Positions 1 through 9,252 are shown, numbered from the stretch's first letter. The stretch is 64,000 nucleotides of DNA from Lachnospiraceae bacterium (GCA_031272185.1 JAISUG010000045.1:1-64000), one strand, 5' to 3'. Made by a program: numbers and translations. The notes: generated from the letters alone by a model not told the origin.

Positions 1-147
1 GCCATCGGCGTGAAGCTCCTGGTGCTGGCGCTGGCCGCCGTGGGCCTGGCGTCCATGTGGGCGGCGGTCTTTGCGGACGTGGGCGTGGCGATGCTGGCCA
101 TCCTGAATGCGATACGGGCGCTGGGGGTTCCCGGAAAACAGGGCTAG
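1..147 (+). CDS. Heavy-metal P-type ATPase, C-terminal end (partial)
   Basis: The window opens inside this gene. The last 48 residues are visible. They form one hydrophobic helix, then FADVGVAMLAILNAIRAL and a short polar tail. That ending is characteristic of the last transmembrane helices of CadA/ZntA-type P1B ATPases, which export Cd, Zn, Pb or Cu across the cytoplasmic membrane. The metal specificity cannot be read because the CPC motif and N-terminal binding domains lie outside the window. The stop is TAG and no terminator follows. A transposase remnant facing the opposite way begins within a few bases. Confidence 0.8.
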   Translation, partial: AIGVKLLVLALAAVGLASMWAAVFADVGVAMLAILNAIRALGVPGKQG

Positions 148-149
148 GA

Positions 150-630
150 CAGTTACGTGAACACACTTGCATGAGGCGAAGCTTTTTGATATGAAATTGT
201 CGCATGCTATCCTCGACCCGTCGCGCATGACGGCGTGCAGCACGTGGCACAACACCCTCTCGAAGCTGGAATCCTTGGGGAAAACGCACCGCAGGACACC
301 CATGAGGCCGGACTTTTCCAGGAATTTCAGGAGGAGGTATGCGTCGCCGAACACGGTGTGGACGTCGGTGTCCGGGAAGACACCTTGGCCATCGATCCGC
401 GCGTCGCCCCGGTCGACGGCGTTGAATGCGTCCGAACCGGCGTCGTACTCCACCAGCCCGCGGGTTCTCGACAGGAAAATGCCTGACCTGTTGTCGGCGG
501 CGAGCCAAATGACCCTGCCCAGGCTCTCCCGTGTCTTCTGGGAGGAGTGGTATTTCCCGCCTTTTTTGTATTCTGATTCGCAGATGGACGCCGTAACCCG
601 CATCACGGCGCCTTTTTCGTCGCATACCAT
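150..630 (-). pseudogene. Transposase N-terminal remnant (IS4/IS1634-like)
   Basis: On the minus strand an open frame starts at an ATG (630-628) preceded by a GGAGG ribosome site and reads about 160 residues. It then runs without a stop into the antisense of the upstream ATPase gene, so the 3' part is missing. The protein begins MVCDEKGAVMRVTASICES and later contains HTVFGDAYLLLKFLEKSGL and FERVLCHVLHAVMRDGSR. This resembles the N-terminal region before the DDE domain of IS4/IS1634-type transposases in clostridia. No DDE catalytic residues are present. The family call rests on general resemblance only. Its leader and start codon are duplicated at 41122-41176 in front of another gene. Confidence 0.5.
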
Positions 631-682
631 ATCAACCTCCATTCCGCCGCTGACGCCGCGGCACAAATAGTGATGAAAACGC
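628..682 (-). repeat. 55-bp translation-initiation leader, copy 1
   Basis: This stretch matches 41122-41176 at 53 of 55 positions; the inner 42 bases (641-682) are identical. On the minus strand both copies hold, in order, an untranslated leader, a G-rich ribosome site and the ATG. The downstream proteins are unrelated: a transposase remnant here and a phosphoesterase there. Confidence 0.85.
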
Positions 683-720
683 TGGTGTTTTCACACGAAC
701 GACTTTGGGAGTAGAGCCAA

Positions 721-810
721 AAATTTCTTGTTGACAAGGATCTCGAAATCAAAAGCTACCATCCGTGCCTGATGTTGGTGTCGGCACGTAAAATTTCTTG
801 TTGACAAGGG
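721..810 (+). repeat. Tandem duplication of a -35 region, 70-bp spacing
   Basis: The 19-mer AAATTTCTTGTTGACAAGG occurs at 721 and again at 791. Each copy contains a perfect TTGACA box. Only the second has a -10 box at the right distance, so the first looks like a duplicated promoter half. Confidence 0.85.
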
Positions 811-829
811 TGCGGGGATGTGGTATCTT
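801..829 (+). promoter_or_regulatory. Sigma-A promoter for the GntR/ABC operon
   Basis: TTGACA (801-806), a 17-bp spacer and TATCTT (824-829). The predicted transcription start near 836 leaves a leader of about 135 nt holding the duplicated ribosome-site block. YtrA-type regulators usually repress their own operon here, but I see no clear operator. Confidence 0.65.
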
Positions 830-855
830 ATGTGTATTAATGATAATAATACAGT

Positions 856-964
856 GGCGGCCAAAGGTGACGGGACTTAAGGAGAAAGGGAATGCAGGAA
901 AGTCATCAAGGCGCTGAAAGCGGACGCGGGGCGGCCAAAGGTGACGGGACTTAAGGAGAAAGGG
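856..964 (+). repeat. Duplicated 35-bp ribosome-site block
   Basis: Bases 856-890 and 930-964 are identical over 35 bp and end in AAGGAGAAAGGG. The downstream copy serves the GntR gene at 972. The upstream copy sits in front of a 20-codon reading frame. Spacing is 74 bp. Confidence 0.9.
892..954 (+). CDS. Possible 20-codon upstream ORF
   Basis: An ATG follows the upstream copy of the duplicated AAGGAGAAAGGG block and opens a frame MQESHQGAESGRGAAKGDGT that stops inside the second copy. It has a good ribosome site but no recognisable product. It may be a by-product of the duplication, or a leader peptide coupled to the regulator gene. Confidence 0.3.
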   Translation: MQESHQGAESGRGAAKGDGT

Positions 965-971
965 GTAGGGC

Positions 972-1457
972 ATGGTGATCCTGGATTACAAGGACAGGCG
1001 TCCACTCTATGAGCAAGTGGTGGAAAAGCTCAAGGAGCTGATATACTGCGGGGTCCTGGAGGAGCACACCCAGCTGCCCACGGTGCGCAGCCTGGCCATG
1101 GAGCTCTCCATCAACCCCAACACCATCCAGAGGGCATACGCCCAGCTGGAGCGGGAGGGTGTGATTTATTCCATAAAGGGGAAAGGCAGTTTCGCGGCCC
1201 CTGCCGCCGGCGTGCGCCGCCTGCAGGAAAAGGAGTTTGCGGATGCGCTGGGGCAACTGGCAAACGACGCACAGAGGATGGGGATCACCAAGGAGCGGTT
1301 CGTGGAGCTGGCGGTGCAGGTGTATGAGGCAAGCCCGATGGATGGAGGAGACGCCGACGGGGCTGGCGGCGAATCCGACGGGGCGGGCGGCGAATCCGAT
1401 GGGGCGGGCGGCGAATCCGACGGGGATGTGACTGCCGGTGGCGCAGCTGCCGATTGA
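972..1457 (+). CDS. GntR family regulator, YtrA subfamily
   Basis: A 161-residue cytoplasmic DNA-binding protein. Residues 1-75 form a GntR winged helix (RPLYEQVVEKLKELIYCG, then LPTVRSLAMELSINPNTIQ and the GKGSF wing). There is only a short C-terminal segment, the pattern of the YtrA subfamily that controls ABC exporters of the bacitracin/acetoin type. The C-terminus carries three perfect-frame 21-bp repeats encoding DGAGGES near residues 127-148, not expected in the family. The gene has its own promoter at 801-829 and lies 32 bp upstream of the ABC ATPase, so it probably represses this operon. Confidence 0.9.
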   Translation: MVILDYKDRRPLYEQVVEKLKELIYCGVLEEHTQLPTVRSLAMELSINPNTIQRAYAQLEREGVIYSIKGKGSFAAPAAGVRRLQEKEFADALGQLANDAQRMGITKERFVELAVQVYEASPMDGGDADGAGGESDGAGGESDGAGGESDGDVTAGGAAAD

Positions 1458-1489
1458 TCTGTGACGAATGAAGGAAGGAGCGCAGAGGA

Positions 1490-2410
1490 GTGATTGAAGC
1501 AATCAACCTGACGAAGCGTTTTGAGGATATCGTGGCTGTGGACAGCCTGTCCGCCACCATCAAGGATGGGGGGATCTTCGGGCTGGTGGGTACCAACGGC
1601 GCGGGCAAGAGCACTTTCCTGCGCATGGCGTGCGGGGTGCTGCGCCCGGACATAGGGGAGATCCTGGTGGACCAGGAGCCGGTGTATGAGTGCACGACCG
1701 CCAAGGCCAAACTATTCTACATTTCTGACGAGCAATACTTTTTTTCCAATGCCACCCCATTGGAAGTCATGGATTACTATGCGCTGGTCTACCCGGGGTT
1801 TCGCAAGGACCGCTTCCACCACCTGATGAAGAGTTTCGAGCTGGATGAGAGGCGGCGGATCAACACATTTTCCAAAGGCATGAAAAAACAGGTGTCGGTG
1901 ATCTGCGGGTTGTGCGCGGACACGGGGTACCTGCTGTGCGACGAGACATTTGACGGGCTAGACCCGGTGATGCGCCAGACGGTGAAGAGCCTGCTGGCGT
2001 ATGACATGGAGGAGCGGGGGCTCACCTGCATCGTAGCTTCCCACAACCTGCGGGAGCTGGAGGACATCTGCGACCACGTGGGGCTGCTCCATAAGGGGGG
2101 GATGATCCTCAGCAAGGAGCTGGACGAGATGAAGTCCGGCCTCCACCGGGTGCAGTGCGTGCTGAAAGAGGGCGACACGGTGGAGGTGGTGCTGGGCGCT
2201 GGGGCGGCGGCGTACCCCATCACGGTGGTAAAGTCCGAGCAGCGGGGCAGGCTCACCACGCTGACGCTGCGGGGCCGCAGAGAGGACATCGAGAGGGCAT
2301 TCGCGGCGGCGGAGCCATTGTTCTACGAACTGATCCCATTGTCCTTGGAAGAGATCTTCATCAGCGAAATGGAGGTGGTGGGCTATGACATCCACAAATT
2401 CCTATTTTGA
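1490..2410 (+). CDS. ABC transporter ATP-binding protein
   Basis: A 306-residue ATPase starting at GTG after an AAGGAAGGAG region. Walker A is GTNGAGKST (residues 34-42), the signature is FSKGMKKQV and Walker B is LLCDETFDGLD. The common Pro after the catalytic Glu is replaced by Thr. The C-terminal 90 residues resemble the regulatory tail of YtrB/CcmA-type exporter ATPases. It should energise the large permease encoded immediately downstream, whose start codon overlaps this gene by 26 bp with a GGAGG site inside the ATPase reading frame. The order GntR-ATPase-permease is typical of ytr-like operons. Confidence 0.92.
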   Translation: MIEAINLTKRFEDIVAVDSLSATIKDGGIFGLVGTNGAGKSTFLRMACGVLRPDIGEILVDQEPVYECTTAKAKLFYISDEQYFFSNATPLEVMDYYALVYPGFRKDRFHHLMKSFELDERRRINTFSKGMKKQVSVICGLCADTGYLLCDETFDGLDPVMRQTVKSLLAYDMEERGLTCIVASHNLRELEDICDHVGLLHKGGMILSKELDEMKSGLHRVQCVLKEGDTVEVVLGAGAAAYPITVVKSEQRGRLTTLTLRGRREDIERAFAAAEPLFYELIPLSLEEIFISEMEVVGYDIHKFLF

Positions 2411-5400
2411 GAATGATGGTGCGACCGGCGGCGGCATCGGTATGACGGAAGGTGACGCCGGGAGAGGGGCCGGCGCTACTGCCGGAAGAGGGGCCGGCGC
2501 TACCGCCGGAAGCGGCGGAATCATCGGTGTGAAAAACGGGCGGGGCCCGGGGCTCATCCCCCTGGTGCGCGAGAGCGTGGTGCGGCAGCTGGGCGTGTTT
2601 GCGGTGTCCTGCCTGATATGGTTTTTCCGCTTCCCGGTGATGGCCCTGGTGTACCTGGGGACCAGCCGCCAGTACAACCCTGCCACGTCCTACTGGCGGA
2701 AGTTCTCTGACAGCATATGGACGATGCTGGCCTGGGACAACCCTGCCACCATCTTCTGGATGGTGGTGCTGTCGGTGGTATGCGCGCTGAGCGCGTTCTT
2801 TTTCCTCAACAGCCGGTCCAAGGTGGATTTCTACCACAGCATGCCCATACGGCGGCCAAGGCTGTTCGCGGTGCATTTCCTGTCCGGGATGTTCATCATC
2901 GTAGCGCCTTATGTGGTGTGTGCGGCCCTGTCGCTGGTGATCGGGCTGCTGGGGGGCGCTGCGGGCGCTGCGGCAGTGGCCTCGGGCGCTGCGGGCGCTG
3001 CGGGCGCTGTGGGCACGGCTGCCACAAGTGCGGCCGGCTCTGCCTTGGGCGGGGCGGGTGGCGTCGCGATCGCGGCAGGCTCTGTGGCGAGGGGGGTCCT
3101 CTCATTGGTGGCGCGATGGGCGCTGGGCATCGTGTTCCACCTGGTATACGCATGGCTGCTTTACGGCGTGGCTTCCTGCGCCGCGCTGCTCACCGGCAAC
3201 GTGGTCATCGGGCTGTTCGGAGTGGGTGTGTTCTATGCGTATTTCCCGGCTTTTATTGCCATCATCAATGGGATGTTCAGCGAGTATTTCCGCACTTATT
3301 ACTCATACGGGCCTACTTGGATGGATGCGGCCATGCGCAAGGTGTCGCCGCTGTCGGCGTATGTCCTGGCATCCACCCGCGCCGTGGCGGGGGAGATCGT
3401 CTTGGGGGGTGTGGTGGCCCTGGTCGCCGGGGCGGTTTTCACCGTGCTGGGGATGGCATTGTACGTGAAACGCCCGTCGGAGGGGGCGGGCAAAGCCCTG
3501 GTGTTCCCTATTTCCAAACCGCTCATACGCATCCCGCTGGTCGTACTGGCGGCGCTGAGCCTTTCTTCGGTGTTCCATGCCATCGCGGGGGAAGGGCTGG
3601 GCATGCCTGTATTCGGGCTGGCGCTGGGCGGGGTGCTGTCCCATGGGATCATCGAATCCATCTACAACTGGGACGTGCGCAGGGCGCTGCGCAACTGGCC
3701 GCAGCTGGCGGGTTGCCTGGTGGCGGTGCTGGCGGTGCTGGCGGTGTTTTACTTTGACATCTTCGGATATGACCGATACATCCCCCGCAAGGACGCACCG
3801 GTGTCGGCGGCGGTGTCGATAAGCGGGCTGGATGACTGGATGCAGTATAATGAAATCCTATATGCGCCGGGGACGGAGGGGGCATACCCCACCTGGGCCT
3901 ACAGGTACCAGCTGGAAGTGGTATTTGACAAAATGGAAATCACGGACATGTCTTCGGTGCTGCCGCTGGTAAACGAATGCGTGCAGTTCGAGGGCGGGTT
4001 GCCTGCGGGCACGGCTTCCTGGGATCTCTATACCGCGGGTGATGACGGGGTGTCCGAGCCGACTTACCTGATGGGCCGGGGGGATTCGTACCTCCAGGTA
4101 TATGTGCTCTACCGCATGGCGGGCGGGCGGCGGGTGACGCGCCACTACACCATCCCCATCAGCCGCGCAAAGGACGGCATCGAGGCGCTCTATGGGGACG
4201 AGGAGTATCTAACGGCCAGGTTCCCGTTCCTTGCAGCAAATGTGCAAGACTACGGCGCGGCGGGGTACCGGACCTACGGCACTGTGCTCCCCGAGGAGGG
4301 GCAGATGTACTTGGGGGGGCTGAGCGGCGAGGGCGTGTCCCAGCTGGCGGGGCAGACACGCACCTACCACCTGGACCTAAGCCGCGCCGAGCTGGAGGAG
4401 CTGATTTCCACATACCAGCGGGAGTTTCGCGCCATGACCGTGTGGCAGCGGGATACGGAGATGGATGAGGCGGCCGAGGAGAAAGCCTATTATGACGCCA
4501 TGAATGTTTACCCAGATGACGAATACACGGAGGAATACGCCCCGTGGGCAGCAACGGCGCCAAGCAGCGGCAGGGCGCCCGGGGACGAATTGGTGATACA
4601 TTTCCTGACGCAGGCGGAGCTGGGCGCCGTGAGGGAAATGGAAACTCAGGGGTTTGGGTACTACAATGTGTTTGGCCAGAACAACCTGCCGGTGTTTCGG
4701 GGGATGCCGGAAACCAGGGCGCTGCTGGGGCGCTATACCAAGGAAGGCAAGGCGGTGCACGTGGACCGCTACGTGACGCTGGGGGCGGAAATCCTCGGGC
4801 TCAATGACGGCGGCGGAAGCGGGGGCCCAGGGGCGGCGGGCCAGACCGGGGACGGGGCCGGCGGCGGAAGCGGGGGCCTAGGGGCGGCAGGCCAGACCGG
4901 GGACGGGGCCGGCGCCATAGCCGGGTTCTATGGTGGAAAGCCCTTGATCGAATGGACCGCCGAGGAAAGGCGCAAGGCGTTTGCGGAGCTGATGCAAGAT
5001 GCAAAGACGTTGGCGCTGACACAGGAGCTATCGAAGGATTTCCCTGTCATAGACGGATCCACATCCACCCTGCCCCTGCACGAGGCGCTGAGGCGGGGTA
5101 TATGTGGCGATGACGACACCGAAGTCACACACAGCAAGACCTACCAGGCATTTTATAACTTTGTCTACCAGGACTGGGGGGCGCGCCCCAAGGTGTGGAA
5201 CCCCGGAGGGTCCGGGGGCGCAGGCGTGGGTGAAGATGTAGATAGGGTCGGGACGGCGGGCGAAAGCTCGGTGAGTGTGGGCACAGGATCGGGGAGCGTG
5301 GGCACAGGCCCGGATGCCGGTGTGCCGGGAGGCGCTGATGCGCTGACAGGCGGCGGGGACACGGGCGACGCGGGTGCGGATGTGGCCGGGACCGACGTGC

Positions 5401-8027
5401 TGCTGGGGGTGGCCTACACCGAGGCCGACCTCCAAGCGGCGTCCGACTACGGGCTGGACCTGGTGCAAGTCCCGGTGGCGCGGGAGGCGTTCGTGTTCCT
5501 GGTGAATGCGGACAACCCAGTGAATATCATCAGCCAGGATGACCTGCGCGGGATATACGCAGGGACCATAACTAACTGGAAAGAATTGGGAGGGGATGAC
5601 TCTCCCATTTTGGCATATACGCGCAATGAAAGCAGCGGGTCCTATGCGGCCATGCAGGATTTCATGGGGGGAGTGGCTGTAGGGGCTTCCCAAAAGGCGA
5701 TGTGGGTTTCGGAGATGGGCGAGCTGGTGGAGGCCATCGCGGCATTTGACGGAGGGGCAGGCGCCATCGGGTATTCGGTCTACAGTTTCGCATCCAAGAT
5801 GTACGTGAATTCCGCCCGGGTGAAAATGGTGGCGGTGGACGGGGTGGAACCCACTGATGGGACCATTGGAGACGGGACCTACCCACTGAAGGCATACACC
5901 TACCTGTACTACAACCGGGCGGACGCACGCTCCAAAGCGATGGGACAGGCGATGGCGGACTGGCTGCTGACGGGCGCGGGGCAAATGGTGGTGGCAGAGG
6001 CGGGTTACGTGAACCTGGCTGGGGGGATGGTCGCCCCGGACGCCCAGATCCGGCTCTACGGGGCGAAGGGCGCAGGGCCGGCGGGGCGGACCGCCTTGGC
6101 GCAGTTGCCCGGATATGGGTATACATTGCCCATCGACAAAGCCAACATATGGTGGAGCTACCGGGATGAGCATGCTTTCGCGTTTGTTTTCGACCCCAGG
6201 CCGGTGCAGCCGGCGGGTACGGGGGCTTCCCAGGGCGGTGGCGCGGGTACTGCCGGTACGGGGGCTTCCCAGGGCGGCGGCGAGGACGCTGCCTGGCCCG
6301 ACGTTTCAGGCCCAAGCGACAGCAGCGCAAGGGGGACATGGGCCGGCAATGGGGCCGGTTACTATGCGGCGGGGTGCGTCCCATACATACGCTTTTTGCG
6401 AGACGATGCCGTGCAGGGGCACATCAATGGCCACCTGGAAGAGATGGCGGGGCGACTGGAGGAAGAGCTGCCCGGGATGATGGCGAAACTCCTGCCCCAG
6501 GGGATGAAACCTTACGGGAACAGCGAGTACCTCATCTACCGGCTGCCGGACGGCAGTTACACATCTGACTGGGAAGTGGCGGAACTATACCGGACAGGGC
6601 CGGTGGAAAGCTCGGATACCGCTGCGTCAGGAGACGGCGCTGCGACGGGCGCCCAAGCCCCGGGTACCGGCGGCGGGTCGGATGGCGCAGAGGTATACGA
6701 ATTCCATTCGCCCCTGTCCGCTGTTTTCGTGGTACGCAACGGCTATATGTCGGTTCTGATGGCGCTCAGGTATTACGACAGGGAATACAACACTTACCTC
6801 TATGATGCGGAGACGGCGGTCTTTGACTTGCGCAGCGGCGACATACTCACATTGCCCCAACTGTACGAGGCGGGCAGCGACTTCCTGCCGGGGCTGAACC
6901 GGGACATAGAGCGGGCCCTAGAGGCCATGTCGCAGGACGAGTCCGGGGAAGCGCTTTTGAAGAACCCCTGGGGCGGGCTGGAAGACGGGATGTTCGGGTT
7001 TACCCTGAACGAGGTGGTGCTGCCGGGGGATGGGGCGTATGTGCATGAAACAACCATCGTGCCTGTTTCCTTCGGGTACGAAAGGTATTTGCCTGCCATG
7101 CCGGACGACCTGGTGGGGGTCACTAAGGAGGGTTACGAGACTGTCCCGTTGTTCACCGAGGTCGCGGCGGACGTGACCCAGATGCCTGTGAGGCTGAGGG
7201 CGGATGGCAGCGCAAGCGAAAGCAAGGGGACGTCCAACCGGGGCGGGAGTGATGGGGAGACCGCCCCGTCGGAAGAGGGAAGCGGCACCGGTGAGGCAAG
7301 TGGCGGCGGTGGCTCGGGCAGCGTAGGCGGCGGGGTCGCGGCGACTGCCCCGTCTGGAGAGGGAAGCGGCGCAGGTGGGGCGGGCAGCGTAGGCGGCGGG
7401 GTCGCGGCGACTGCCCCGTCGGAAGAGGCAAGCGGCGCCGGTGAGGGAAGCGGCATCGGTGGGGCAAGTGGCGGCGGGGCAGACAGCGGAGCCGCTGCGG
7501 CGGGTTACATCACATATGCCCTGTTTTCTGAGAATTCCGCCTTGGACGAAGCGTCCCGAAGCCGCGTCAACGCCCTGGTGGAGGGGTGGGTAGGCGGCGG
7601 TTACTTCAGGTCGGCCCTGGAGCAGGCTGCGCTCTATGACGGGGACACGAAACTGGCTGCGTCCATACGCCAGGGCAGCCCGGACGTGTCCGTGCAGGTG
7701 ACATATTATCCGGGGATGGCGCTGCTTTTCGAGTATAGGGTGGGCGACTACCTGATGACCGGGGATATCTGGGCCGACCCCGAAACCATAGGGCTTCTGA
7801 CGGTGGAGAGGCTCATGGGCCCATCATTTGCGGACAGCCTGGAGTGGGTGTCGAAACCCGAGGGCAAGGAAATGGCGGACCTGGACTTTGGCGCCGCCAG
7901 CATCCTCGGGATAAACCTGGAGAACTGGCAGGACTACCCCTCGGGCACATTCGACATATGGGTTTCGTTTCCGGACGGGTACCGTGGGTTTTTCTATGCA
8001 CCCAAGGGGAGCATACGGAGGAAATAG
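2385..8027 (+). CDS. Giant ABC-2 permease fused to PstS-like and DUF3298-like domains
   Basis: 1880 residues, more than twice the usual size for a DUF6449/YtrC-type ABC-2 permease. Residues about 60-470 hold the permease, with several membrane helices and the hallmark segment SKVDFYHSMPIRRPRLFAVH. A large extracytoplasmic part follows. Residues about 1025-1235 read like a phosphate-binding PstS/PBP domain (NPVNIISQDDLRGIYAGTIT, then TRNESSGSY and WLLTGAGQMVV). Residues about 1475-1590 resemble the DUF4163/DUF3298 RsiV-type domain. Gly/Ala/Ser-rich tandem repeats join the parts near residues 11-42, 806-850, 945-1000, 1275-1330 and 1600-1705. The substrate is unknown; sensing of an extracellular ligand is inference. 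Confidence 0.75.
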   Translation: MTSTNSYFENDGATGGGIGMTEGDAGRGAGATAGRGAGATAGSGGIIGVKNGRGPGLIPLVRESVVRQLGVFAVSCLIWFFRFPVMALVYLGTSRQYNPATSYWRKFSDSIWTMLAWDNPATIFWMVVLSVVCALSAFFFLNSRSKVDFYHSMPIRRPRLFAVHFLSGMFIIVAPYVVCAALSLVIGLLGGAAGAAAVASGAAGAAGAVGTAATSAAGSALGGAGGVAIAAGSVARGVLSLVARWALGIVFHLVYAWLLYGVASCAALLTGNVVIGLFGVGVFYAYFPAFIAIINGMFSEYFRTYYSYGPTWMDAAMRKVSPLSAYVLASTRAVAGEIVLGGVVALVAGAVFTVLGMALYVKRPSEGAGKALVFPISKPLIRIPLVVLAALSLSSVFHAIAGEGLGMPVFGLALGGVLSHGIIESIYNWDVRRALRNWPQLAGCLVAVLAVLAVFYFDIFGYDRYIPRKDAPVSAAVSISGLDDWMQYNEILYAPGTEGAYPTWAYRYQLEVVFDKMEITDMSSVLPLVNECVQFEGGLPAGTASWDLYTAGDDGVSEPTYLMGRGDSYLQVYVLYRMAGGRRVTRHYTIPISRAKDGIEALYGDEEYLTARFPFLAANVQDYGAAGYRTYGTVLPEEGQMYLGGLSGEGVSQLAGQTRTYHLDLSRAELEELISTYQREFRAMTVWQRDTEMDEAAEEKAYYDAMNVYPDDEYTEEYAPWAATAPSSGRAPGDELVIHFLTQAELGAVREMETQGFGYYNVFGQNNLPVFRGMPETRALLGRYTKEGKAVHVDRYVTLGAEILGLNDGGGSGGPGAAGQTGDGAGGGSGGLGAAGQTGDGAGAIAGFYGGKPLIEWTAEERRKAFAELMQDAKTLALTQELSKDFPVIDGSTSTLPLHEALRRGICGDDDTEVTHSKTYQAFYNFVYQDWGARPKVWNPGGSGGAGVGEDVDRVGTAGESSVSVGTGSGSVGTGPDAGVPGGADALTGGGDTGDAGADVAGTDVLLGVAYTEADLQAASDYGLDLVQVPVAREAFVFLVNADNPVNIISQDDLRGIYAGTITNWKELGGDDSPILAYTRNESSGSYAAMQDFMGGVAVGASQKAMWVSEMGELVEAIAAFDGGAGAIGYSVYSFASKMYVNSARVKMVAVDGVEPTDGTIGDGTYPLKAYTYLYYNRADARSKAMGQAMADWLLTGAGQMVVAEAGYVNLAGGMVAPDAQIRLYGAKGAGPAGRTALAQLPGYGYTLPIDKANIWWSYRDEHAFAFVFDPRPVQPAGTGASQGGGAGTAGTGASQGGGEDAAWPDVSGPSDSSARGTWAGNGAGYYAAGCVPYIRFLRDDAVQGHINGHLEEMAGRLEEELPGMMAKLLPQGMKPYGNSEYLIYRLPDGSYTSDWEVAELYRTGPVESSDTAASGDGAATGAQAPGTGGGSDGAEVYEFHSPLSAVFVVRNGYMSVLMALRYYDREYNTYLYDAETAVFDLRSGDILTLPQLYEAGSDFLPGLNRDIERALEAMSQDESGEALLKNPWGGLEDGMFGFTLNEVVLPGDGAYVHETTIVPVSFGYERYLPAMPDDLVGVTKEGYETVPLFTEVAADVTQMPVRLRADGSASESKGTSNRGGSDGETAPSEEGSGTGEASGGGGSGSVGGGVAATAPSGEGSGAGGAGSVGGGVAATAPSEEASGAGEGSGIGGASGGGADSGAAAAGYITYALFSENSALDEASRSRVNALVEGWVGGGYFRSALEQAALYDGDTKLAASIRQGSPDVSVQVTYYPGMALLFEYRVGDYLMTGDIWADPETIGLLTVERLMGPSFADSLEWVSKPEGKEMADLDFGAASILGINLENWQDYPSGTFDIWVSFPDGYRGFFYAPKGSIRRK

Positions 8028-8077
8028 GGAATGGTTGCTGGCCTGGAGTGACTTGTAAAAGGAAATGGAGAACCGGG

Positions 8078-8163
8078 AACCGGGAAATAGGCTACAGGAA
8101 ATAGGATACAGGAAATAGGATACAGGAAATAGGCTACAGGAAATAGATACAGGAGATAGGGAA
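8078..8163 (+). repeat. Heptamer/14-mer minisatellite
   Basis: Alternating heptamers GGAAATA and GGMTACA repeat about twelve times between the permease gene and the cyclase gene. The end of the permease gene (ATACGGAGGAAATAGG) resembles the repeat unit, so the array may have grown from the gene's own 3' end. It ends just before the ribosome site of the next gene. Confidence 0.85.
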
Positions 8164-8176
8164 AGGACTGTCGCAG

Positions 8177-9082
8177 ATGGAAATCATTGACATCACCCAG
8201 GAGGTTTTCTCATGCCGGGTGTTCCCGGGGGACATGCCCCCGAAACGGCAGGTGGCGAAGGTCATCGACAAAGACGGGTACATGCTGACCAATGTGTCCA
8301 TGTGCGTCCACAACGGCACCCACGTGGATGCGCCGCTGCATTTCCTGGCGGAGGGTGCGGCCATCGACGGGGTGGACCTGTCGGTGTTTTTCGGACCGTG
8401 CACTGTGGGGGAGGTGCGGTGCGCCGATGCGGGTGCCGGCGGCGGCTCCACAGTTCGGGAAATGCCAGTAAGCAGCCTTGCGGGTGGAACGCCTGGCGCC
8501 GGCGGGGGCAATGGTGAAGATGCAGCTGAGCTTGGCGGCGGCTCCACAGTTCGGGAAACGCCAATGGGCAGCCTTGCGGGTGGAACGCCTGGCGCCGGCG
8601 GGGGCAGCGGTGAAGATGCAGCTGAGCCTGGCGGCGCCTCTTGTGGAAACACATCTGATGCCGACAGTGAATGCGATGCGGGCGGTGGATGCGGTGCCGA
8701 CGGTGCAGGCGATGAAGCCGGGACAGATATCGATGCGTGCCCTGTTGAGTCATGCACGCCGCTAGGGCGGGGGGATGTGGCCCCGCTGCTGGCGTCAAAG
8801 CCGAAACGCCTCCTGATAAAGGGGGAACACTGCCTGTCCCCTGAGGCGGCCGAGGCGGTGGCGGCGGCAGGGGTGCGCCTCATCGGCGTGGAAAGCCAGA
8901 GCGTGGGGGAACCCGATGCGCCCGCCGGAGCGCACCTGGCGCTGCTGGGGGCAGGGGTGGTCCCCCTGGAGGGCCTGGACTTAAAGAGGGTGGCGCCGGG
9001 GGAGTACACACTTTGCGCATTCCCGCTGAAACTGGGCGGCGCAGAAGGGTCGCCGGTGCGGGCGGTGCTGATGAAAGGGTAG
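8177..9082 (+). CDS. Cyclase-family metal-dependent hydrolase (KynB-like)
   Basis: 301 residues. Residues 1-78 and about 197-301 form a cyclase/arylformamidase fold, which hydrolyses amide or lactone bonds with Zn or Mn. The metal motif is HNGTHVDAPLHF (His45, His49, Asp51, His55). The C-terminal half has LLIKGEHCLSPEAAEAVAA and the expected GVESQSVG. Between the halves sits a foreign-looking insert of about 115 residues rich in Gly, Ala and Asp, half of it a 32-residue direct repeat. Family members of about 210 residues lack it. Substrate not predictable; without the insert the enzyme would be of normal size. Confidence 0.8.
   Translation: MEIIDITQEVFSCRVFPGDMPPKRQVAKVIDKDGYMLTNVSMCVHNGTHVDAPLHFLAEGAAIDGVDLSVFFGPCTVGEVRCADAGAGGGSTVREMPVSSLAGGTPGAGGGNGEDAAELGGGSTVRETPMGSLAGGTPGAGGGSGEDAAEPGGASCGNTSDADSECDAGGGCGADGAGDEAGTDIDACPVESCTPLGRGDVAPLLASKPKRLLIKGEHCLSPEAAEAVAAAGVRLIGVESQSVGEPDAPAGAHLALLGAGVVPLEGLDLKRVAPGEYTLCAFPLKLGGAEGSPVRAVLMKG
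8438..8629 (+). repeat. In-frame 96-bp tandem repeat inside the cyclase gene
   Basis: Bases 8438-8533 and 8534-8629 are nearly identical (32 codons each, GGGSTVREMPVSSLAGGTPG and GGGSTVRETPMGSLAGGTPG). The repeat keeps the reading frame and lies in an insert between two conserved halves of the enzyme. Confidence 0.95.
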
Positions 9083-9147
9083 AGGAAAGCCATGCCCACG
9101 GAGGTGTGCCGGATATATGGAATGGTGCGCGGCGGCAAAAAAATCCC

Positions 9148-9176
9148 TTGCGCAATAAGCAACTCTTGGGTATAAT
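9148..9176 (+). promoter_or_regulatory. Sigma-A promoter of glnS
   Basis: TTGCGC (9148-9153), a 17-bp spacer and a perfect TATAAT (9171-9176). The predicted start near 9183 gives a leader of about 87 nt containing the dispersed leader element at 9190-9252. Confidence 0.75.
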
Positions 9177-9189
9177 GCTATGGAAACCG

Positions 9190-9252
9190 CCGACTAAACA
9201 TTGCGCAAAGCGAAACGCAGAACAAGCATTGATTAGTTGGTGGAGGAATAAT
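9190..9252 (+). repeat. Dispersed leader element, glnS copy
   Basis: It starts GCCGACTAAACATTGCGCAA and ends TTAGTTGGTGGAGGAATAAT. The two ends form an imperfect 15-bp inverted repeat (12 of 15 pairs). Related copies lie at 50771-50826 and, in part, 47833-47888 and 41177-41203. The element sits wholly in the untranslated leader of glnS. Confidence 0.6.

Noticed and set aside
2717..3757. Long frame antiparallel or shifted within the giant permease gene
   Set aside because: GC-rich coding DNA gives long shadow frames; codon pattern and membrane helices support only the 2385-8027 frame.
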